Source of the DNA: JAMXLO01 sp041487355
GTDB lineage: Bacteria; Pseudomonadota; Alphaproteobacteria; Acetobacterales; Acetobacteraceae
Direction of reading: 5' to 3'
NCBI GenBank assembly: GCA_041487355.1
Contig: JBGPND010000202.1
Location: forward strand, 1 to 9,493
DNA: 9,493 bases
Shown piece after piece: positions 6,064 to 9,493 of this stretch. Every line of letters begins with the position of its first letter. Positions within the stretch are counted from its first letter, which is position 1. The notes beneath the pieces are model-generated. The model ran no database searches. It saw only the letters and a program-made list of their open reading frames with translations, and was not told the DNA's origin. Both the position numbers and the translations under genes were made by a program.

Positions 6064-7983
6064 ATGATTTCCGCCTTCCGCCGTTACCTCGAGACCTGGG
6101 TGGTCCGCGGCTTCTTCCTGATCATGGTGCTCGCCTTCCTCAGTTGGGGCGTCGGTGATGTCATCCGTCTGATCGGCACCTCCACCTGGGTGGCCAAGCT
6201 CGGCGGCCAGACCATCGAGGGCCAGCAGCTCCAGGAGGCCTACCAGCGCGATATGGCGCAGTTGACCCGCAACCTGCCGCCTGGGCAGGAGCCCACCCTG
6301 GAGATGCGCAGCGGCGTGGCCAGGGAAGCGTTGCAGCGCCTGATCGCCCAGGCGGCGCTGCAGCAGGAATTGCAACAGCTCCGCGTCGTCACGCCCGACC
6401 AGGCCGTGCGCCAGACCGTTCTCGCGATGCCGGCATTCCGCGGCTCGAACGGTCAGTTCGACAAGCAGACCCTCGATGCCGTGCTGCGCAACAACGGGCT
6501 CAACGAGGCGCGCTTCCTCGACATGATGCGTGCCGATCTGGCGCAGCGGCAACTGCTCGGCGCGGTCAGTGCCGCGGCGGCGACGCCGGAGATCATGCTG
6601 CGCCCGCTGTTCCAGGGCCAGTTCGAGAAGCGCTCGGCCGACATGGTGGAATTCCCGTTCGGCGCCGCTCCCGAGTCGCCGGCACCGACCGCGGCGGACC
6701 TGCAACGCTGGTACGACAACCACCCGGACCTCTACGCGACTCCGGAATTCCGCAGGATCAAGGCGATCGTGCTATCGCCGCAGACATTGGCGAAGGACAT
6801 TCCGATCACCGACGACGACCTGCGTGCCGCCTACGACCAGCACAAGGCGCAGTACGTCAAGCCGGAGAAGCGCTCCGCCGAAGTGGTCTCGGCGCCGGAC
6901 GAAACCAAGGCTGCCGCGCTGGCGGCGCAATGGCGCGGCGGTGCCGACTGGCCTGCGATGCAGAAGGCCGCGCAGGACGCGGGCGGTTCGGCGGTCACGC
7001 TCGACGATGCCACTGAACGGGAATTTCCCGACGCGGACCTGGCCCGCAGCGTGTTTGCCGCCACGCCAATTGCCATATCCGATCCTGCGAAAGGGGGGCT
7101 GGGCTGGTTTGTCGTCAGGGTCACCAGGGTCACGCCGGGCAGCGAGCGCAGCTTCGATGAGGTGAAGGAGGAGCTGCGCAACCAGGTGCTCACCAGCAAG
7201 GCCGCCGACCTGATGTACGATCGCGCCAACAAGGTGGACAACGTGCTCGGCAGCGGGGCAGGGCTCGACGAAATACCGAGTGATCTCGGGCTGGCCGGCG
7301 TCGCCGGCACGCTGGATGCCGAGGGGAACACCAAGGATGGAACGCCGGCGCCGATCCCCGGGCCAGCTGAACTCAGGAGTGCGCTGATCAAGGCGGCGTT
7401 CGAGGTGGCGTTCGAGGTGCAGAAGGGCGACCCGTTGCGGCTCGTCGAGGTGTCGATGCCGTCGACCGGCGGTTCGGCTTACTATGCTATCAGCGTAGAA
7501 GATGTCATGCCCCCGGCGGAAAAACCGTTCGATGAGGTCAAGGAGCAGGTTGCCACCGACTGGGCACGCGATGCGCAGCGCCATGCACAGGAGCAGGCAG
7601 CCGCCAAGCTGCTCGCAGCCGTGAAGGGCGGCCAGTCGCTGGCCGATGCCGCCACGGTCGCCGGCGTGACGGTGCGCCGGACACCCCTGATCACGCGCGG
7701 CGCCGGGGCCGAGGGGATGCCACCGCAGCTCGGGCAGGCCCTGTTCGGCCTCAAGCCAGGCGAACCCACGATGGTGGAAGCCGGCGACGAGTTCATCGTC
7801 GCCGTGCCGGCCGAAATCGTCGATACCGATGCGAAGGCGGATCCGGCCGGCTACGGTCAGGTACGCGAGGCGGTGGCGCGCTCGATCAGCACCGACCTGA
7901 CCAACGTGTTCGCCGACGCGTTGCGCGTGCGAGCGCAGCCGCGGATCAATCAACCTGTTCTCGACAACGTCACCGGTCAGTAA
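6064..7983 (+). CDS. ppiD: SurA/PpiD-like periplasmic folding factor (peptidyl-prolyl isomerase family), membrane-anchored
   Basis: PpiD-type proteins sit on the periplasmic face of the inner membrane near the Sec channel and chaperone emerging proteins. This 639-residue protein has a basic N-terminus and one membrane helix (about 14-36), then a SurA-type N-terminal chaperone region (about 42-225) with a typical conserved segment near AMPAFRGSNGQFD (121-133). Around 265-375 lies a parvulin/Rotamase_2-like domain with GGLGWFVVRVTRV (344-356) and SFDEVKEEL (363-371); the histidines expected in an active parvulin are not seen. A second related half spans about 440-590, including KPFDEVKEQV (487-496) and LFGLKPGEPT (560-569). 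A perfect tandem duplication gives AFEVAFEV at 445-452. The Shine-Dalgarno is weak (GGGA, 6050-6053). trpE follows after 3 nt and is almost certainly co-transcribed. Membership of the family is firm; isomerase activity is doubtful. Confidence 0.88.
   Translation: MISAFRRYLETWVVRGFFLIMVLAFLSWGVGDVIRLIGTSTWVAKLGGQTIEGQQLQEAYQRDMAQLTRNLPPGQEPTLEMRSGVAREALQRLIAQAALQQELQQLRVVTPDQAVRQTVLAMPAFRGSNGQFDKQTLDAVLRNNGLNEARFLDMMRADLAQRQLLGAVSAAAATPEIMLRPLFQGQFEKRSADMVEFPFGAAPESPAPTAADLQRWYDNHPDLYATPEFRRIKAIVLSPQTLAKDIPITDDDLRAAYDQHKAQYVKPEKRSAEVVSAPDETKAAALAAQWRGGADWPAMQKAAQDAGGSAVTLDDATEREFPDADLARSVFAATPIAISDPAKGGLGWFVVRVTRVTPGSERSFDEVKEELRNQVLTSKAADLMYDRANKVDNVLGSGAGLDEIPSDLGLAGVAGTLDAEGNTKDGTPAPIPGPAELRSALIKAAFEVAFEVQKGDPLRLVEVSMPSTGGSAYYAISVEDVMPPAEKPFDEVKEQVATDWARDAQRHAQEQAAAKLLAAVKGGQSLADAATVAGVTVRRTPLITRGAGAEGMPPQLGQALFGLKPGEPTMVEAGDEFIVAVPAEIVDTDAKADPAGYGQVREAVARSISTDLTNVFADALRVRAQPRINQPVLDNVTGQ
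7396..7419 (+). repeat. Perfect 12-bp tandem duplication inside ppiD
   Basis: GCGTTCGAGGTG occurs twice back to back (7396-7407, 7408-7419), in frame, encoding AFEV-AFEV at residues 445-452. With one copy removed the local sequence reads like an ordinary rotamase-domain segment (helix, AAFEV, then KGDP), so an insertion by slippage is the simplest explanation. Confidence 0.9.
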
Positions 7984-7986
7984 CCC

Positions 7987-9493
7987 ATGAATGTCTCGGT
8001 CACCCCTGGCTTTGCCAGCTTCCGGTCAGCCTATGATTCGGGGCACGGGACGCTGGTGTGGCGCCACGGCGTGGCGGATCTCGAGACGCCGGTGGCGGCG
8101 TTCCTCAAGCTGGCGCATGGCAGGCCGAACTCCTTCCTGCTCGAGAGCGTGGAAGGCGGAGCGGCGCGCGGGCGCTATTCGATCATCGGCATGGAGCCCG
8201 ACCTGATCTGGCGCTGCCGCGACGGCCGCGCCGAGGTCAACCGCCATGCCCGCTCGGCGCCGCACGCCTTCACCGCGGATGATCGGCCGGCGCTCGACAG
8301 CCTGCGCGCGCTGATCGGCGAGACGCGGCTCGATGTGCCGGCGCATCTGCCGCCGATGGCGGGCGGGCTGGTCGGCTATCTCGGCTACGACATGGTGCGG
8401 CTGATGGAGGTGCTGCCGGCAAAGAACCGTGACGTGCTTGGCGTGCCCGACGCGCTGCTGCTCCGCCCCACCCTGTTTGCGATCTTCGACAATGTGAACG
8501 ATGAGCTGACCCTGGCCGCGCCGGTCTATCCGGGCGAGGAGGTGTCGGCCGAGGCCGCATGGCAGGCGGCGCAGGCGCGGCTGGATGAAGCCGGCGCGGC
8601 GTTGGATCGGCCGCTGCCGCATCCGGCACCGCCGGTCGCCTTGCCCGAGCTGCCGGCGCCGGGGTCGAACTTCACCAAGGAAGAGTTTTTGGCGGCGGTG
8701 GTGAAGGCCAAGGAATACATCGTCGCCGGCGACGCCTTTCAGATTGTGCCGAGCCAGCGGTTCTCCGTTCCGTTCGCGCTGCCGCCATTCGCGCTGTATC
8801 GCGCGCTGCGGCGGATCAACCCGGCGCCCTTCCTGTTCTTCCTCGACTTCGGCGGTTTCGCGGTGGTGGGCTCCAGCCCGGAAATCCTGGTGCGCCTGCG
8901 CGACGGAATCGTGACCATCCGCCCGCTCGCCGGCACGCGCAGGCGCGGCACGACGCATGAGGAGGATCAGGCGCTCGAGGCGGAGCTTCTGTCCGATCCG
9001 AAGGAGCGCGCCGAGCATCTGATGCTGCTCGATCTCGGCCGCAACGATGTGGGACGCGTGGCGGAACTGGGGTCGGTCAAGGTGACCGAGAGCTTCGTGG
9101 TCGAGCGCTTCAGCCACGTCATGCATATCTCGTCGAACGTCGAGGGGAAGCTGCGCGAGGGGCTGGACGCGCTGGACGCGCTGGTCGCAGGCTTCCCGGC
9201 CGGCACGTTGTCCGGTGCGCCGAAGGTGCGCGCGATGGAGATCATCGAGGAGCTTGAGCCATCGCGCCGCGGCATCTACGCCGGCTGCATCGGCTATTTC
9301 GCCGCCAACGGCACGATGGACACCTGCATCGGCCTGCGCACCGCCTTGGTGAAGGACGGCACGATGTATGTCCAGGCCGGCGGCGGCGTGGTGGCGGACT
9401 CCGACCCGGAGTTCGAATACGAGGAGACGCGGCAGAAGGCACGTGCCTTGCTGCGCGCTGCGGAGGAGGCGGTGCGGTTCGCGGCGGGGAAGA
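7987..9493 (+). CDS. trpE: Anthranilate synthase component I (TrpE), 3' end cut by the window
   Basis: TrpE converts chorismate to anthranilate, the first committed step of tryptophan synthesis, with ammonia from the TrpG glutaminase. From ATG 7987 the frame stays open for 502 codons to the window end; the family is about 500 residues, so only the last few codons should be missing. LLES (51-54) is the tryptophan-binding feedback motif in the N-terminal domain. The chorismate-binding domain (about 230-490) contains INPAPF (277-282), VGSSPEIL (294-301), PLAGTRRRG (313-321), MLLDLGRNDVGRV (346-358), PAGTLSGAPKVRAMEII (404-420) and AGGGVVADSDPEFEYEET (464-481). It begins 3 nt after the ppiD stop with no clear Shine-Dalgarno, so coupling is likely. 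trpG would be expected next but lies outside. The name trpE rather than pabB rests on the LLES motif, the full match to TrpE signatures and the ppiD linkage. Confidence 0.95.
   Translation, partial: MNVSVTPGFASFRSAYDSGHGTLVWRHGVADLETPVAAFLKLAHGRPNSFLLESVEGGAARGRYSIIGMEPDLIWRCRDGRAEVNRHARSAPHAFTADDRPALDSLRALIGETRLDVPAHLPPMAGGLVGYLGYDMVRLMEVLPAKNRDVLGVPDALLLRPTLFAIFDNVNDELTLAAPVYPGEEVSAEAAWQAAQARLDEAGAALDRPLPHPAPPVALPELPAPGSNFTKEEFLAAVVKAKEYIVAGDAFQIVPSQRFSVPFALPPFALYRALRRINPAPFLFFLDFGGFAVVGSSPEILVRLRDGIVTIRPLAGTRRRGTTHEEDQALEAELLSDPKERAEHLMLLDLGRNDVGRVAELGSVKVTESFVVERFSHVMHISSNVEGKLREGLDALDALVAGFPAGTLSGAPKVRAMEIIEELEPSRRGIYAGCIGYFAANGTMDTCIGLRTALVKDGTMYVQAGGGVVADSDPEFEYEETRQKARALLRAAEEAVRFAAGK
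9163..9180 (+). repeat. 9-bp tandem repeat inside trpE (two copies)
   Basis: CTGGACGCG is repeated exactly at 9163-9171 and 9172-9180, with a degenerate third copy after it. It encodes LDALDAL (393-399) just before the conserved FPAGT segment. A similar Leu/Asp/Ala helix is normal at this place in TrpE, so this is probably codon repetition over a conserved helix rather than a recent insertion. Confidence 0.6.

Noticed and set aside
4785..6158. Plus-strand open frame of 457 codons opposite secG and tpiA
   Set aside because: It spans secG, the gap, tpiA and the divergent promoter region, and overlaps the start of the ppiD-like gene. It is a stop-poor shadow in GC-rich DNA.
8026..9126. Minus-strand open frame of 366 codons opposite trpE
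   Set aside because: It is antisense to trpE, whose motifs are complete and in frame throughout; the product is His/Arg/Gln-rich with no domain.
1..9493. tRNA, rRNA, CRISPR arrays, insertion sequences, toxin-antitoxin or defence genes
   Set aside because: No cloverleaf-like sequence, spaced direct repeats, transposase frame or terminal inverted repeats were seen; the coding genes occupy almost all of the window.

Overview
The window is GC-rich chromosomal DNA from an alphaproteobacterium. Protein character and gene order point to the Rhodospirillales, most likely the Acetobacteraceae; genus and species cannot be judged from the sequence alone. KdsA implies a lipopolysaccharide-bearing Gram-negative. 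It is a dense housekeeping region with nine protein-coding genes (two cut by the window ends), short intergenic gaps, and no RNA gene, mobile element, CRISPR array or phage remnant that I can see.

Layout. (1) Positions 1-2146, plus strand: the 3' end of a SPOR-domain gene (probably rlpA), a D-alanyl-D-alanine carboxypeptidase of the PBP5/DacA type, and thymidylate kinase (tmk), packed head to tail. (2) Positions 2184-5942, minus strand: in transcription order tpiA, secG, pyrG, kdsA (triosephosphate isomerase, SecG translocase subunit, CTP synthase, KDO-8-phosphate synthase). This block converges on tmk with only 37 bp between stop codons. (3) A 121-bp divergent region (5943-6063) that should hold promoters in both directions. 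(4) Positions 6064-9493, plus strand: a membrane-anchored SurA/PpiD-like periplasmic foldase, then trpE (anthranilate synthase component I), which starts 3 nt after the ppiD stop and runs off the window with about 502 codons visible.

Themes. The left block serves peptidoglycan remodelling plus dTTP supply. The central block combines glycolysis, protein export, CTP synthesis and KDO synthesis; CTP is also the co-substrate that activates KDO, so pyrG and kdsA meet in LPS inner-core assembly. The right block joins envelope protein folding to tryptophan synthesis. The order kdsA-pyrG-secG-tpiA / ppiD-trpE is a familiar alphaproteobacterial arrangement.

I found no undescribed system. The points worth a second look are modest: a TATACT element 8 nt before pyrG with no Shine-Dalgarno, suggesting a leaderless or near-leaderless transcript; a hairpin between secG and pyrG that pairs fully only in minus-strand RNA; a perfect 12-bp in-frame tandem duplication in ppiD; a foldase whose parvulin-like domain seems to lack the catalytic histidines; the absence of holB after tmk; and trpE with no room for its own leader. 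Long open frames antisense to the real genes are GC-driven shadows and are not annotated.
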